64,000 nucleotides of DNA from Kineococcus sp. NBC_00420 (lineage in GTDB: Bacteria; Actinomycetota; Actinomycetes; Actinomycetales; Kineococcaceae). Under the pieces are notes generated by a model. It was not told the DNA's origin and did not search any database. It saw only the letters and a program-made list of their open reading frames with translations. How positions within the stretch are numbered: the first letter of the stretch is position 1; every line of letters starts with the position of its first letter. Where the stretch lies: contig NZ_CP107930.1 in assembly GCF_036021035.1 (NCBI RefSeq), positions 3,844,001 to 3,908,000 on the forward strand, given 5' to 3'. Below are positions 63,938 through 64,000 of the stretch, in pieces. The position numbers were made by a program, and so were the translations under genes.

Positions 63938-64000
63938 GTGCTCGATGGTCGGTCGGGGTTCCCGTGCCGGTCCAACACCGATCGGGTGGTCCGTCATACC

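Overview
The window is about 73-75% GC (estimated by eye), with GTG/ATG starts, 4-8 bp start/stop overlaps inside operons, and many genes whose start codon lies 6-8 nt downstream of a TANNNT-like -10 box, which suggests leaderless mRNAs. This fits a high-GC actinobacterium. A Kineosporiales (Kineococcus-like) origin is my impression from protein resemblance, not something I could test. No rRNA, tRNA, CRISPR array, prophage, IS element or transposase was seen. The content is mostly chromosomal housekeeping and catabolism, and no gene-free stretch exceeds 300 bp.

Layout: (1) 1-2117, one-carbon and DNA repair: end of glyA, folD, an exonuclease III-like gene. (2) 2128-6459, a methylcitrate (propionate) operon: GntR regulator, prpD, prpB, prpC. 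(3) 6566-9136, a cassette of two double-domain YbjQ-like proteins plus an unknown protein; then a flavoprotein disulfide oxidoreductase (-). (4) 10541-16479, two ABC-2 ATPase/permease pairs, a small membrane protein (-), and a NarL-type two-component system. (5) 16915-22071 (-), a lactose/galactose operon: GH42 beta-galactosidase, DeoR regulator, galT, galK. (6) 22198-33770, trpS, a 2'-5' RNA ligase-like gene with a decayed duplicate of its tail, YihY, MBL hydrolase/MarR/MFS, formaldehyde dehydrogenase, an AsnO/VioC-like dioxygenase, a quinone oxidoreductase, an ABC1/UbiB kinase and a Uma2 nuclease. (7) 33825-37417 (-), succinate dehydrogenase sdhCDAB. (8) 37715-47189, mannose-1-P guanylyltransferase, an M20 amidohydrolase, then a nucleoside operon (BMP lipoprotein, ATPase, two permeases, cdd, deoA). 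(9) 47216-64000, a mixed region: DUF6412-like/YidC-like pair, Tat-type intradiol dioxygenase, MFS/LysR/EamA, acetyltransferase, XRE-cupin regulator, adenosine deaminase, WYL regulator, DinB-like protein, RsgA GTPase, quinone oxidoreductase/MarR, CvpA-like protein, a degenerate aldehyde dehydrogenase pair, a PHP phosphoesterase and an SDR.

How it works together: propionyl-CoA is handled by prpCDB feeding succinate to Sdh; beta-galactosides are split and sent through GalK/GalT; imported nucleosides are processed by Cdd, DeoA and Add. The items I rate most worth a second look are the YbjQ cassette, the two-gene aldehyde dehydrogenase pair without recognisable catalytic residues, the duplicated RNA-ligase tail, a dispersed 60-bp palindrome family, and several clean operator-like repeats at divergent or regulator-linked promoters. 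I did not find a clearly new defence or biosynthetic system.
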